Assembly: GCF_003439925.1 (NCBI RefSeq)
Contig: NZ_QQRR01000001.1
Location: forward strand, 930,001 to 994,000
Direction: 5' to 3'
Source: Haloprofundus halophilus
Lineage (GTDB): Archaea > Halobacteriota > Halobacteria > Halobacteriales > Haloferacaceae
Length of the DNA stretch: 64,000 bases
Both the position numbers and the translations under genes were made by a program. Positions 1 to 8,451 of the stretch are shown piece by piece. Numbering within the stretch: the stretch's first letter is position 1; every line of letters starts with the position of its first letter. The notes beneath the pieces were generated by a model. That model saw only the letters and a list, made by a program, of their open reading frames with translations, had not been told where the DNA came from and did not search any database.

Positions 1-939
1 CGCGCGTTCGACGAGCAGTTCGGGACTCGCGCTCACGAGGTCGACGGAGTTCGGGCCGCGCGCGCCGGAGAACTCCAGCAACCCGGAGTACGGCGCGGGA
101 TTCACCCGGCGGAGCGCCGCGTACGCCGTCACGGGGTGAACCGCAGCGGGGGCGACGAGGCGCTGGGAGACGTTCGCCTGAAACGTGTCGCCGTCGCGGA
201 TGTACCGCTTGATGGTCCGCACGCGGTCGGCGAACGCCTCGCGGCCGCAGTCGCTCTCGAACTGTCCTCGTTCGATTCCGGCGGCGAGCGGTTCGACGCT
301 CGGGTCGCCGGTCGTCGCGCGCTCGGCGAGCGAACTCGCCCGCTCGACGGCCGTCTCGTACTGTTCGTCGAGGTCGGTTTCGGGGTCGATTCGGGGGCAA
401 GCGGTCACGCGGAGCGTCGTCCCTTCGCCTCTCGGTTCTCGCCACGCGGCCACGCAGTCGTAGACGCCGAGTTGCAGATGCGGGAGCCGCCGGTCGTCGA
501 CCGCCGATTCGGGCAGCGTTTCGAGTTCGCGGGCGAGGTCGTAGGAGAGCCAGCCGAACGCGCCGCAGGGGTACGGCACCTCGCAGTCGCCGCGGGCGAG
601 CGTCTCCGAATCGAGCAGCGCGGACAGCGCCGACAACGACGGCGACCCGGCGGCCGGTCCGGCGTCGTCCGCGTCCGTGCGCTCGGGACCGTCGCGGACG
701 ACTGCGTCGGCGCTCACCTGCAGTCGCTCGACGGGGTCGACGCCGAAGTACCCCCACCCCGACTGGCCGCCGGTCGTCTCCAGGAAGAATCCGCCGGGGC
801 CGTCCCGCGCGCGTCGGTACGCCTCGAACGGGTCCGACACCGAGAGTCGGAGTTCGACCGGAACGCGAGCGCCCGGCGGCGCGTCCGTCGCCGTCGCTCT
901 GAACTCGCGTCGAGAGGTCCGCACAACGGGTTCGGTCAT
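1..939 (-). CDS. pabB: Aminodeoxychorismate synthase component I (PabB/TrpE family), C-terminus cut by window edge
   Basis: Chorismate-utilising enzyme that probably makes 4-amino-4-deoxychorismate for folate synthesis, working with a glutamine amidotransferase expected downstream, beyond position 1. The frame opens at ATG 939 and stays open to the edge (313 codons). The family signature around residues 246-261 (YIRDGDTFQANVSQRL) and the following NPAPYSGLLEF are typical of the chorismate-binding domain. The N-terminal part has the usual FLETTGGQSGWGYFG stretch. It lies 43 nt behind the helix-hairpin-helix gene on the same strand. Anthranilate synthase TrpE is the main alternative, because the distinguishing C-terminal part is missing. 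Family certain; PabB versus TrpE is inference. Confidence 0.85.
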   Translation of the reverse strand, partial: MTEPVVRTSRREFRATATDAPPGARVPVELRLSVSDPFEAYRRARDGPGGFFLETTGGQSGWGYFGVDPVERLQVSADAVVRDGPERTDADDAGPAAGSPSLSALSALLDSETLARGDCEVPYPCGAFGWLSYDLARELETLPESAVDDRRLPHLQLGVYDCVAAWREPRGEGTTLRVTACPRIDPETDLDEQYETAVERASSLAERATTGDPSVEPLAAGIERGQFESDCGREAFADRVRTIKRYIRDGDTFQANVSQRLVAPAAVHPVTAYAALRRVNPAPYSGLLEFSGARGPNSVDLVSASPELLVERA

Positions 940-982
940 CGGCGTCGAAGCGGCCGCGGGCGGTCCGCGCGTCCGGCAGCTT

Positions 983-1858
983 TCACTGCTCCCGAGCGCG
1001 CGCAATCCACGTGTCGACGCGCTTCTCGGAGACGTCTATCTGCTCGCCGAGTTCGGCGGCGTCGGCGGCAGCGAGGTCGGCGACGGTCTCGACGCCCGCG
1101 TCGGCGAGCCGCTGCGCGTAGGCCGGCCCGATTCCTTTGACCGTATCGACGGAGTCCGAAGACTCCGACGCCGGTTCGTCCGCGTCGGGCTCGGCCTCGG
1201 CGGTGTCGGCCTCGGCGGTGTCGGCTTCTGCTCGGTCATCGTCGATGTCTATCTCGTCGCTCTCGGGACCGGCGGCCTCCGACGGCTCCGCTGCGGTCTC
1301 GTCCTCGGCGTCCTCGTCGACCATCGACTCCGTCGACGCCGTCGCGTCGGTATCCGCCGCGACCGGTTCGTCCTCGGTGGGCTCTTCCGCCTCGCTAATC
1401 GGCTCCGCCTCCTCGACGACGGGTTCGTCGGCGTCTTCGACGGCCCTCTCGTCTGTCTCGTCGGACTCGGAACCGTCGGCCTCGTCTGCCTCGTCGAGTT
1501 CCGTCTCGAGGTCGGTGTCCATCTCGTCGCTCTCGGGGCCGGCGGCCTCCGCCGGTTCCGCCGCGGTCGTCTCCTCGGTATCCTCGTCGACCAACGTCTC
1601 CGTCGACGCCGCGGCGGCACTGTCGGCGGCGGGGTCGGCGGATTCGGCGGCGGGGTCGGCGGATTCGGCGGCGGGGTCGGCGGATTCGGCGGCGTCGTCT
1701 GCCTCGACGGACTCGTCGGTTTCTTCGACTGCGGCTTCCGTCTCCGTACTCGCCTCCGTTCGCGTGTCGCGTTCGACCGTCACGGACGGGTCGCGCTCAC
1801 GCTCGTCGGTCGACCCGTTGAGGCCGAGCAACGACTTGAGCTTGTCCAAGAGTGCCAT
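983..1858 (-). CDS. Acidic helix-hairpin-helix domain protein with repeated Ala/Glu/Asp linker
   Basis: 291-residue soluble protein. It has a short basic/hydrophobic N-terminus (MALLDKLKSLLGL), a roughly 200-residue linker rich in Ala, Glu, Asp and Ser, and a C-terminal helix-hairpin-helix domain (VKGIGPAYAQRLADAGVETV), a fold that usually binds DNA or a protein partner without sequence specificity. The linker holds three tandem copies of AESADPA and two copies of a longer module around ASTE-S/T-L/M-VDED followed by AEP-EAAGPESDE. The start at 1858 is supported by a TATA box about 27 nt upstream, which predicts a leaderless transcript. Function unknown; a nucleic-acid-associated role is inferred from the HhH domain only. 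Confidence 0.88.
   Translation of the reverse strand: MALLDKLKSLLGLNGSTDERERDPSVTVERDTRTEASTETEAAVEETDESVEADDAAESADPAAESADPAAESADPAADSAAAASTETLVDEDTEETTAAEPAEAAGPESDEMDTDLETELDEADEADGSESDETDERAVEDADEPVVEEAEPISEAEEPTEDEPVAADTDATASTESMVDEDAEDETAAEPSEAAGPESDEIDIDDDRAEADTAEADTAEAEPDADEPASESSDSVDTVKGIGPAYAQRLADAGVETVADLAAADAAELGEQIDVSEKRVDTWIARAREQ
1628..1690. repeat. Three 21-bp tandem repeats inside the HhH gene
   Basis: Three perfect head-to-tail 21-bp units (1628-1648, 1649-1669, 1670-1690) encode a repeated seven-residue acidic motif in the linker of the helix-hairpin-helix protein. The period is a multiple of three, so copy-number changes keep the frame. Confidence 0.95.
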
Positions 1859-1879
1859 TGGCCGGTAGTATGATGCCTC

Positions 1880-1890
1880 CGTATTTAAAA
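1880..1890 (-). promoter_or_regulatory. TATA box for the HhH gene
   Basis: Read on the minus strand, TTTTAAATAC is centred about 27 nt before ATG 1858, the spacing expected for a leaderless haloarchaeal transcript. It sits in the 44-nt gap after aroE, so the HhH gene can be transcribed independently of aroE. Confidence 0.65.
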
Positions 1891-1902
1891 ACCCCCGACA
1901 GG

Positions 1903-2724
1903 TCACAGCCGCGACCGGAGGGCGGCGTCCATCTCGTCGACCGGCGCGTCCCGACCGGTCCACCGCTCGAACGCGACGACGCCCTGGTACAGCAGCATCC
2001 AGGCCCCGTCGATGGTCGTCGCGCCCGCCTCGCGCGCCTCGCGCAGCAGTCGCGTGTCCGGCGGGGCGTACACCGCGTCCAGCACCGCGAGCCCGTCGTG
2101 CAGCAGGCCCGACGGAACGGGCGTCTCGTCGGACTCCATCCCGACGCTCGTCGCGTTGACGAGCACGTCGGCCTCGGGAACGGCGGCGTCGAGCGAGTCG
2201 AGGCCGCCGCCGGTGGCGACCCGGTCGGTCGCCTCGTCTCCGTTCAGTTCGTCGGCGAGTGCGGTCGCGCGCGAGGCGGTCCGGTTGGCGACGTGGACCG
2301 ACGCGCCGTCGTCCGCGAGCGCGAACGCGGCCGCACGCCCCGCCCCGCCCGCGCCGACGACGACGGCGTCCGTCCCGTCGAGCGAGACGTCGTGGCGGGC
2401 GAACGACCGACTGACGCCGGCGGCGTCGGTGTTGTACCCGCGCGGGGTGTCGCCGGCGAAGTCGATGGTGTTGACCGCGCCGATTCGCTCGGCGAGCGGG
2501 TCGGCGTCGACGAGTTCGAGCGCGTCCCGTTTGAACGGAATCGTGACGTTGAGGCCGGCGACGCCGAGCGCGTCCGCGCCGTCGAGAGCGGCCTCGAACC
2601 GCTCGGGCGACGGTTCGAAGGTGACGTATCGAGCGTCCATCCCGAGCGCGTCGTACGCCGCCTCGTGCATCGGCGGCGACAACGAGTGACCGACCGGGTT
2701 GCCGACGAGTCCGAACACTTGCAT
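1903..2724 (-). CDS. aroE: Shikimate 5-dehydrogenase
   Basis: NADP-dependent reduction of 3-dehydroshikimate to shikimate in the aromatic amino acid pathway; cytosolic. The 273-residue protein has the substrate loop NPVGHSLSP (residues 9-17), the catalytic Lys/Asp pair K65 (NVTIPFK) and D100 (GYNTD), and the nucleotide loop VGAGGAGRA (about 124-131). The usual C-terminal WMLLYQG is present. ATG 2724 is preferred over an ATG 33 nt upstream, because [14 protein letters not shown] is the standard beginning of the family. It is co-oriented with the HhH gene and pabB, which supports a chorismate/aromatic context. Confidence 0.95.
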   Translation of the reverse strand: MQVFGLVGNPVGHSLSPPMHEAAYDALGMDARYVTFEPSPERFEAALDGADALGVAGLNVTIPFKRDALELVDADPLAERIGAVNTIDFAGDTPRGYNTDAAGVSRSFARHDVSLDGTDAVVVGAGGAGRAAAFALADDGASVHVANRTASRATALADELNGDEATDRVATGGGLDSLDAAVPEADVLVNATSVGMESDETPVPSGLLHDGLAVLDAVYAPPDTRLLREAREAGATTIDGAWMLLYQGVVAFERWTGRDAPVDEMDAALRSRL

Positions 2725-2862
2725 ACGTCGCGGTGGTCGCGGAAGCGACATAAGCACCCCGGCAGCGGTGGAACTGGCGACTCGGTTGCGGCGAGAGCGT
2801 TACGTTCGTACGGGGACTTCGAAGCAGAAGAAATAGGTTTACCACCTTGGAAGTCAACGACG

Positions 2863-4206
2863 ATGAGTTCAGTTCTTCGACACCCGCTGATGGCCGTCGC
2901 GGCCACGACGGGTCTTACTCTCCCGTGGGTCTACGTCTGGGCGACCGGGTCGGCGGAGTCGCTGCCGCCACTCTGGACCGTCGCCGTCAGCGGGGTCGCC
3001 GTCCTCGGGTCGTCGTTCCTCCTCGCGTGGGGGGCCGAGACCGCCGAGAAAGACGTTCCCCGCGCGTTCGCCATCGCGGTCCTCGCGGTGCTGGCCGTCG
3101 CCCCCGAGTACGCCGTCGACGCGCTGTACGCCTGGACCGCCGGGGCGAACATCGGCACGGCCCGCGGCGCGGAGGCCGCGAACCTCGCCGTCGCCAACAT
3201 GACCGGCGCGAACCGCATCCTCATCGGACTGGGCTGGTCCGGCATCGCGCTGTTCACGCTCTACCGAGTCGGGAGCGCCTCCGACCCCGCGGTCGAGTCG
3301 CGTCCCGGGACGCTCGCGGACGTCGTCAACCTCGACCGGGACATCTCGACCGAAATCGCGTTCCTGCTCGCCGCGACGGCGTACGCCTTCTTCGTCCCGC
3401 TCAACGACGGTATCGGCGTCGTCGACACGCTGGTGCTGGTCGGTCTGTACGCCCTCTACATCGCCGTCATCGTCCGCGGCGACGTCGAAGAACACGAACA
3501 GCAGGTCGGCGTTCCCGCGTACTTCCACGGCTACCCGAAAGGCGGCCGCGTCGCCGTCGTGCTGACGCTGTTCGCGTACTCGGGCCTGATGATCTACTCC
3601 GCCGTCCACCCGTTCGCGCACGGCCTGGAGACGCTCGGCACCGAGTTTGGCATCCCCGCGTTCTTCATGATCCAGTGGATCGCGCCGCTGGCCAGCGAGA
3701 GCCCGGAACTCATCGTCGTCGCCTACCTCGTCAACAAGGCGCGCTCGACCGCCGGGTTCAACGCGCTCATCTCCTCGAAGCTCAACCAGTGGACGCTGCT
3801 CATCGGGACGCTCGCCGTCGTCTACAGCCTCGCGGCGGGGGCGGTCGGAACCCTCCCGTTCGACTTCAAGCAGTCGGCCGAAATCTGGATCACGGCCGCG
3901 CAGAGCTTCTTCGCGCTCGCGGTGCTCGTGAACTTCAACATCAGCGCCCGCGAGGCCGTCGCCCTGCTCGTGCTGTTCGTCTCGCAGGTCGGTATCGAGT
4001 TCCTCATCATCCGAGACCTCGTGACGCTCCCGTTCGGTATCGACGCTATCGACGTCCTCCTGATCTACACCGCCGTCTACCTCGTCCTCGGAACGGCGCT
4101 TTTCGTCCTGCGCCGCGACGAGCTCCGGGGGCTGCTCGACCGGACCGCCGACACCGCCCAAGACGCCTTCGGCCGGGGTCAGTCGCAGGCCGAGCGCGCC
4201 GACTGA
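2863..4206 (+). CDS. Sodium/calcium exchanger-like integral membrane protein
   Basis: 447-residue polytopic protein with about ten or more hydrophobic segments. Two internally related blocks carry acidic residues within membrane segments: AVAPEYAVDALYAW with NMTGANR in the first half, and PLASESPELIVVAYLVNKAR with NALISSKLNQW in the second. This matches the alpha-repeat layout of the Ca2+:cation antiporter superfamily, and export of Ca2+ or another cation is the likely role. The start is ATG 2863; the long upstream open frame is a shadow of the divergent aroE. Substrate is inferred from family only. Confidence 0.85.
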   Translation: MSSVLRHPLMAVAATTGLTLPWVYVWATGSAESLPPLWTVAVSGVAVLGSSFLLAWGAETAEKDVPRAFAIAVLAVLAVAPEYAVDALYAWTAGANIGTARGAEAANLAVANMTGANRILIGLGWSGIALFTLYRVGSASDPAVESRPGTLADVVNLDRDISTEIAFLLAATAYAFFVPLNDGIGVVDTLVLVGLYALYIAVIVRGDVEEHEQQVGVPAYFHGYPKGGRVAVVLTLFAYSGLMIYSAVHPFAHGLETLGTEFGIPAFFMIQWIAPLASESPELIVVAYLVNKARSTAGFNALISSKLNQWTLLIGTLAVVYSLAAGAVGTLPFDFKQSAEIWITAAQSFFALAVLVNFNISAREAVALLVLFVSQVGIEFLIIRDLVTLPFGIDAIDVLLIYTAVYLVLGTALFVLRRDELRGLLDRTADTAQDAFGRGQSQAERAD

Positions 4207-4288
4207 GTTCCCGGCCGTCCCGGCTCACCCGGTCGACCACGAACCGAATCCCGACTCGTTTTACGGTCGCTTCGCCTACGACTCGCCA

Positions 4289-5692
4289 GTGATCGCCATC
4301 GTCGTCAGTCGGGCCGACTACGCATCGGAACACATCGGCGAGCACCTGCTCGAACTCGCCGACTGGGAGGAACACGTAGACGACACCCGCCCGGACGCCG
4401 ACGGCGGCGGGACCGTCTACCGAACCGACGGCTTCGAGCTTCGGACGTTCGACGACCTCCACATCTACCTCGACGACCCCGCTGCGGCGTTCGTCGACGC
4501 CGCGGATTCCGGCATCGACGCCGAAACCGGCGTCGGCTCCGCTGCCGCCCCCGACTTGCTCGTCTTCGCCTCCCGACACTCCGGCGAGACGGGGGCGCTT
4601 CTCACCGCTCACTTCACCGGCAACTTCGGCCCCGAGAAGTACGGCGGCGACGACCGGGAACTCGCGCGCGCCTGTCCGGGTGCACAGAAAACCGTCGTGA
4701 ACGCGCTCGCCGAGCACGCGCCGGACGGCTACGAGGTCGGTATCGAGGCGACACACCACGGCCCCACCGACCTCTCGCTCCCGTCGATGTTCGTCGAACT
4801 CGGCAGCGACGACCCGCAGTGGGAGGACCCCAAGGCCGCTCGCGCGGTGGCCGAAGCGATTCTCGACCTCCGCGAGGCGGCGGTGAACCTCGAAAGCCCC
4901 GGCGACGAACCCAACCGCCACGTCGTCGGCTTCGGCGGCGGCCACTACGCGCCGCGGTTCGGCCGCGTCGTCCGCGAGACCGAGTGGGCCGTCGGCCACG
5001 TCGGCGCGGACTGGCAACTCGACGCGATGGGCGCGCCCGAGGCGAACCGCGACGTGCTCGAACAGGCGTTCGAACGGAGCGACGCCGAGTTCGCGCTCGT
5101 CGACGGCGAGAACCCGGAACTCGAAACCGTCGTCGGGGAACTGGGGTACGAAGTCGTGAGCGAGACGTGGCTCCGCGAGGTCGGCGACCGACCGCTGTCG
5201 GTCGTCTCCGCGCTCGAAGACGAACTGTCGACGGTCGAGGACGGTCTCCGATTCGGCAGTCGGCGCGTCGACGACCCCGACGCGTTCTCCGTCGTCGAGT
5301 TCCCCGCCGAACTGCTCGCCGAAGCGCAGGGCGTCGACGCCGAGTCGGTGCGCGAGGCGGTGCTCGACTCCGCCGTCGCCTTCGAGACGCAGGAGAGCGG
5401 CACGCGGGCCGTCGGCCGCCTCGCCCTGGCCGACGAGAGCGACTACGACGCGCTCGTCGACGCGCTGGCGACGGTGCTCGAAGCGAAGTACGACGACGTC
5501 GAACGCGACGAGAGTGACCGTGTCGTCCGTGCCAGCGAGCGCGCGTTCGACCCCGAGCGCGCGAAGACGCTCGGCATCTCCGAGGGACCGACGTTCGGCA
5601 AACTCGCGGCCGGGCGAGCCGTCGAACACGAGGGCGAACGAATCGACCCGGACGTCGTCCACGTCGACCGGACGGTCGCGTTTCGGTACTAA
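4289..5692 (+). CDS. dtdA: D-aminoacyl-tRNA deacylase, archaeal DTD2 type
   Basis: Hydrolyses D-amino acids mischarged onto tRNA, a translation proofreading function. The 467-residue protein opens with IAIVVSRAD-ASEHIGEHLL. It carries the conserved central block LVFASRHSGETGALLTAHFTGNFG, then EATHHGPTDLSLPSMFVELGS and FGGGHYAPRF, all hallmarks of the GEK1/DTD2 fold, with zinc-binding histidines in the latter two. The start is GTG 4289, matching the family N-terminus. A roughly 150-residue C-terminal extension is usual in halophiles. A perfect hairpin follows the stop. Confidence 0.93.
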   Translation: MIAIVVSRADYASEHIGEHLLELADWEEHVDDTRPDADGGGTVYRTDGFELRTFDDLHIYLDDPAAAFVDAADSGIDAETGVGSAAAPDLLVFASRHSGETGALLTAHFTGNFGPEKYGGDDRELARACPGAQKTVVNALAEHAPDGYEVGIEATHHGPTDLSLPSMFVELGSDDPQWEDPKAARAVAEAILDLREAAVNLESPGDEPNRHVVGFGGGHYAPRFGRVVRETEWAVGHVGADWQLDAMGAPEANRDVLEQAFERSDAEFALVDGENPELETVVGELGYEVVSETWLREVGDRPLSVVSALEDELSTVEDGLRFGSRRVDDPDAFSVVEFPAELLAEAQGVDAESVREAVLDSAVAFETQESGTRAVGRLALADESDYDALVDALATVLEAKYDDVERDESDRVVRASERAFDPERAKTLGISEGPTFGKLAAGRAVEHEGERIDPDVVHVDRTVAFRY

Positions 5693-5694
5693 AC

Positions 5695-5714
5695 CGCCGG
5701 ACGGGTTTCCGGCG
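5695..5714. terminator. Hairpin just after dtdA
   Basis: Perfect 7-bp inverted repeat CGCCGGA / TCCGGCG with a 6-nt loop, starting 2 nt after the dtdA stop codon. It could form a 3'-end hairpin that stabilises or terminates the transcript. Archaeal termination relies mainly on T-tracts, and there is no strong one here, so the terminator role is only a suggestion. Confidence 0.4.
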
Positions 5715-5802
5715 AGCTAACTGGTCGGCTATCTGTTCGGATAAATCTCCGGTTACCTTCGCGGAAAAATCGTCAGACGACCGTCCGACGCGAGGGGGAA
5801 AA

Positions 5803-5813
5803 GATAATTAAGG
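5803..5813 (+). promoter_or_regulatory. TATA box of ftsZ1
   Basis: AGATAATTAAG lies about 32 nt before ATG 5840, within an A-rich stretch that stands out in the GC-rich background. This predicts a leader of a few nucleotides or none. Confidence 0.6.
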
Positions 5814-5839
5814 CCGCTCAGTAAGCTTTGCGCATAAAT

Positions 5840-6988
5840 ATGGACTCGATCGTCGACGAAGCAATAGACGAGGCCGAACAGTCGGGTGGGACCGGCGGCG
5901 AGGGATTCGACGCCGAACCGAAGCGTTCGGGGACGATGACGGACGACGAACTGCAGGACATTCTCAAAGACCTCCAGACGAACATCACCGTCGTCGGCTG
6001 CGGCGGGGCCGGCGGGAACACGGTCAACCGCATGGCCGAAGAGGGCATCCACGGCGCGAGTCTCGTCGCCGCCAACACGGACGTCCAGCACCTCGTCGAC
6101 ACCTCCGCGGACACGAAGATTCTGATGGGTCAGGAGAAGACCCAGGGCCGCGGGGCCGGGTCGCTCCCGCAGGTCGGCGAGGAGGCCGCTATCGAGAGCC
6201 AGCAGGAGATTCACGACGCCATCGACGGCTCGGACATGGTGTTCGTCACCGCCGGCCTCGGCGGCGGCACCGGCACCGGCTCCGCGCCCGTCGTCGCCAA
6301 GGCGGCCCGCGAGTCCGGCGCGCTCACCATCGCCATCGTCACGACGCCGTTCACCGCCGAGGGCGAGGTCCGACGGACGAACGCCGAGGCGGGGCTGGAG
6401 CGACTCCGCGACGTCGCCGACACGGTCATCGTCGTCCCGAACGACCGCCTGCTCGACGCCGTCGGCAAACTGCCGGTCCGTCAGGCGTTCAAAGTCTCGG
6501 ACGAAGTCCTGATGCGCTCGGTGAAAGGCATCACGGAGCTCATCACGAAACCCGGCCTCGTCAACCTCGACTTCGCCGACGTCCGCACCGTCATGGAGAA
6601 GGGCGGCGTCGCCATGATCGGTCTCGGCGAGTCCGACTCCGAACAGAAGGCCCAGGACTCCGTCAAATCGGCGCTCCGCTCGCCGCTTCTCGACGTCGAC
6701 ATCTCGGGGGCGAACTCCGCGCTCGTCAACGTCACCGGCGGCACCGACATGAGCATCGAGGAGGCCGAGGGCGTCGTCGAGGAGATCTACGACCGTATCG
6801 ACCCCGACGCGCGCATCATCTGGGGAACCTCCATCGACGAGGAGCTCGAAGGTCAGATGCGGACGATGATCGTCGTCACGGGCGTCGACTCGCCGCAGAT
6901 CTACGGCCGGTCGGACGAACCCGGCGCACAGCAGAGCCAGCAACCGCAGCAACCGCAGCAGGCCGAAGATATCGACTTCGTCGAGTAA
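5840..6988 (+). CDS. ftsZ1: Cell division GTPase FtsZ1
   Basis: Tubulin-superfamily GTPase that forms the division ring. The 382-residue protein has [13 protein letters not shown] in the nucleotide-binding loop and the tubulin signature GGGTGTGS (about residues 140-147). It also has VVPNDRLL and the T7 loop NLDFADVR needed for GTP hydrolysis. The N-terminal extension [14 protein letters not shown] is typical of haloarchaeal FtsZ1, so ATG 5840 is chosen over the TTG at 5828. The C-terminal tail is Gln/Pro-rich and ends in an acidic EDIDFVE tail. secE and nusG follow. Confidence 0.97.
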   Translation: MDSIVDEAIDEAEQSGGTGGEGFDAEPKRSGTMTDDELQDILKDLQTNITVVGCGGAGGNTVNRMAEEGIHGASLVAANTDVQHLVDTSADTKILMGQEKTQGRGAGSLPQVGEEAAIESQQEIHDAIDGSDMVFVTAGLGGGTGTGSAPVVAKAARESGALTIAIVTTPFTAEGEVRRTNAEAGLERLRDVADTVIVVPNDRLLDAVGKLPVRQAFKVSDEVLMRSVKGITELITKPGLVNLDFADVRTVMEKGGVAMIGLGESDSEQKAQDSVKSALRSPLLDVDISGANSALVNVTGGTDMSIEEAEGVVEEIYDRIDPDARIIWGTSIDEELEGQMRTMIVVTGVDSPQIYGRSDEPGAQQSQQPQQPQQAEDIDFVE

Positions 6989-7004
6989 TCGAGTAATCGA
7001 GTAA
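6981..7004. repeat. 8-bp direct repeat spanning the ftsZ1 stop codon
   Basis: TCGAGTAA is present three times in a row, the first copy containing the ftsZ1 stop codon, followed by a fourth partial copy (TCGA). The period is not a multiple of three, and the original stop is intact. Confidence 0.9.
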
Positions 7005-7120
7005 TCGAACGGTCACGTCGCGGTATCGCGGGGCGACCACGGAACCGGGCGGACGCCGACCCCGCGCCCGCGTCGGCTATTCAATAGATAGAAAAGGCAT
7101 CACGCTCTATCGGTGACAAC

Positions 7121-7294
7121 ATGGACGTAAAATACGACATCGCGAGCTACGTGCGGGTACTGAAGATGGCGAGCACGCCGGAGTGGGAGGAGTTCAGCCA
7201 GATCGCCAAGATCGCCGGCATCGGCATCTTCCTCGTCGGCTTCCTCGGTTTCGTCATCTTCGCGGTGATGAGCTTCATCCCCGGGGGCATGTGA
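7121..7294 (+). CDS. secE: Protein translocase subunit SecE (Sec61 gamma)
   Basis: 57-residue small membrane protein, the essential clamp subunit of the SecY translocon. The sequence [20 protein letters not shown] is followed by [16 protein letters not shown] and one transmembrane helix (about residues 35-53). This is the amphipathic-helix plus single-TM layout of archaeal SecE/Sec61 gamma. It ends one nucleotide before nusG and follows ftsZ1, an order known from Haloferax. A TATA-like AATAGATAGAAAA lies about 25-40 nt upstream. Confidence 0.93.
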   Translation: MDVKYDIASYVRVLKMASTPEWEEFSQIAKIAGIGIFLVGFLGFVIFAVMSFIPGGM

Positions 7295-7295
7295 G

Positions 7296-7733
7296 ATGGG
7301 CATCTTCGCCGTGAAGACGACGGCGAGACAGGAGCGCACCGTCGCCGACATGCTCGCCACGAAGGAAGAGCCCGAGATTCACGCCGTCATCGCGCCGGAC
7401 TCGCTGACGAGTTACGTGATGGTCGAAGCCGACAACACGGCCGTACTCGAACGCCTCATGGACGAGATTCCGCACGCCCGGAGCATCGTCCCCGGCAACT
7501 CCAGCCTCGCGGAAGTCGAACACTTCCTCTCGCCGACGCCCGACGTCGAGGGCATCGCCGAGGGCGACATCGTCGAACTCATCGCCGGGCCGTTCAAGGG
7601 CGAGAAGGCCCGCGTCCAGCGCATCGACGAGGCCAAAGACCAGGTGACCGTCGAACTGTACGAAGCGACGGTCCCGATTCCGGTGACGGTCCGCGGCGAC
7701 CAGATTCGCGTGCTCGACTCCGAAGAACGGTAG
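7296..7733 (+). CDS. nusG: Transcription elongation factor Spt5 (NusG)
   Basis: 145-residue elongation factor that clamps RNA polymerase on the template and pairs with Spt4. The N-terminal NGN domain ([20 protein letters not shown] ... PHARSIVPG) occupies roughly residues 1-85. The KOW domain follows ([22 protein letters not shown], about residues 92-113). Length and domain order match archaeal Spt5. It is separated from secE by 1 nt, so the two are surely co-transcribed. Confidence 0.96.
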   Translation: MGIFAVKTTARQERTVADMLATKEEPEIHAVIAPDSLTSYVMVEADNTAVLERLMDEIPHARSIVPGNSSLAEVEHFLSPTPDVEGIAEGDIVELIAGPFKGEKARVQRIDEAKDQVTVELYEATVPIPVTVRGDQIRVLDSEER

Positions 7734-7743
7734 TTCCGAACCG

Positions 7744-7765
7744 TGCGAGCGGCGTAGCCGCGAGC
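7744..7765. repeat. Short palindromic element TGCGAGCGG-N5-CCGCGAGC, copy 1
   Basis: GCGG/CCGC palindrome inside a 22-nt block starting 10 nt after the nusG stop. The same outer sequence, with a different 5-nt centre, occurs inside the radical SAM gene at 52592-52613. The rest of the 295-nt space between nusG and the next gene (7734-8028) shows no ORF with support and no tRNA. Confidence 0.7.
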
Positions 7766-8028
7766 AGACTCCGAAGAGCGCTGACGCGCCCTTCGACACC
7801 TCCTTCGCTCGCGTTGCTCTCTCGGAAGAACAGTGAGGAGCGACAGCGCCTCGAACCGCACGAGCGATAGCTCCCGACCAATCCGAGCCGAGAAGCGAGA
7901 AGAACGTCGGCGAGACTCGTCCCGACCGCCGTTTCTGTTTCCCGAAGGAGAAGCGCAGACGCGCGTCGCAGCCCGTCGCTCGTCGAATCTATCCGGACGC
8001 TCCGTGGGCCACGGCCGCCCGCGACCGG

Positions 8029-8352
8029 TTACTCGGGGTCCGTCCCCGACTTTGCCTGTCCACCGGCGTCCACCTGCTCGACGATTCGCTGGAGGTCCGC
8101 CTCTTCCTCGATGGCCGACTGGATACCCTCGCGCATCCGGACGGCCGCGGAGTCGGCGTTGTACGCGCGGATGTACTCGGCGCGGGAGTGCTCGTCGAAC
8201 GCGTGGCGGATGGCGAAGTAGCCCTCGGGGACGATCGCGCCGCAGACTTTGCACTCGGTGCGTTCGTGTTCGTTGGTCTGGTGAACGACGGCGGATTCGG
8301 CGTCTTCGAACCGCGCGTCACAGCCCGCGACACCACACGTCCAGAGCGACAT
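8029..8352 (-). CDS. Small protein with two C2H2 zinc-finger-like motifs (DUF7565-type)
   Basis: 107-residue protein beginning MSLWTCGVAGCD. Two consecutive Cys2-His2 patterns are visible: C-x4-C-x12-H-x4-H (CGVAGC ... HQTNEH) and C-x2-C-x12-H-x4-H (CKVC ... HAFDEH). A helical charged C-terminus follows. I recall similar haloarchaeal proteins being filed as DUF7565. ATG 8352 lies about 28 nt after a TAAAAC-type TATA element, fitting a leaderless transcript; ATG 8364 is an in-frame alternative adding MSAD. Nucleic-acid binding is plausible but inferred. Confidence 0.85.
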   Translation of the reverse strand: MSLWTCGVAGCDARFEDAESAVVHQTNEHERTECKVCGAIVPEGYFAIRHAFDEHSRAEYIRAYNADSAAVRMREGIQSAIEEEADLQRIVEQVDAGGQAKSGTDPE

Positions 8353-8451
8353 ATCAGCCGACATGTAGGGAACTGCTAAAACCGTTTTCCTCGCCCGGCA
8401 TCGTCGTCGTCGAATAGCAATCCCTAATTGAGTACTCTCGAGAGGGAGACT

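Noticed and set aside
983-2857. A 624-residue minus-strand frame covering both the HhH gene and the aroE region
   Set aside because: Only its last 291 codons look like a protein; the upstream part is arginine-rich shadow of aroE, and a TATA box supports the inner ATG.
1852-4206. A 784-residue plus-strand frame including the exchanger
   Set aside because: The first 337 codons are antisense to aroE and have no membrane character; the real start is ATG 2863.
7734-8028. Possible tRNA or small RNA after nusG
   Set aside because: No acceptor stem, T-loop or anticodon arrangement can be drawn; only a short hairpin is visible.
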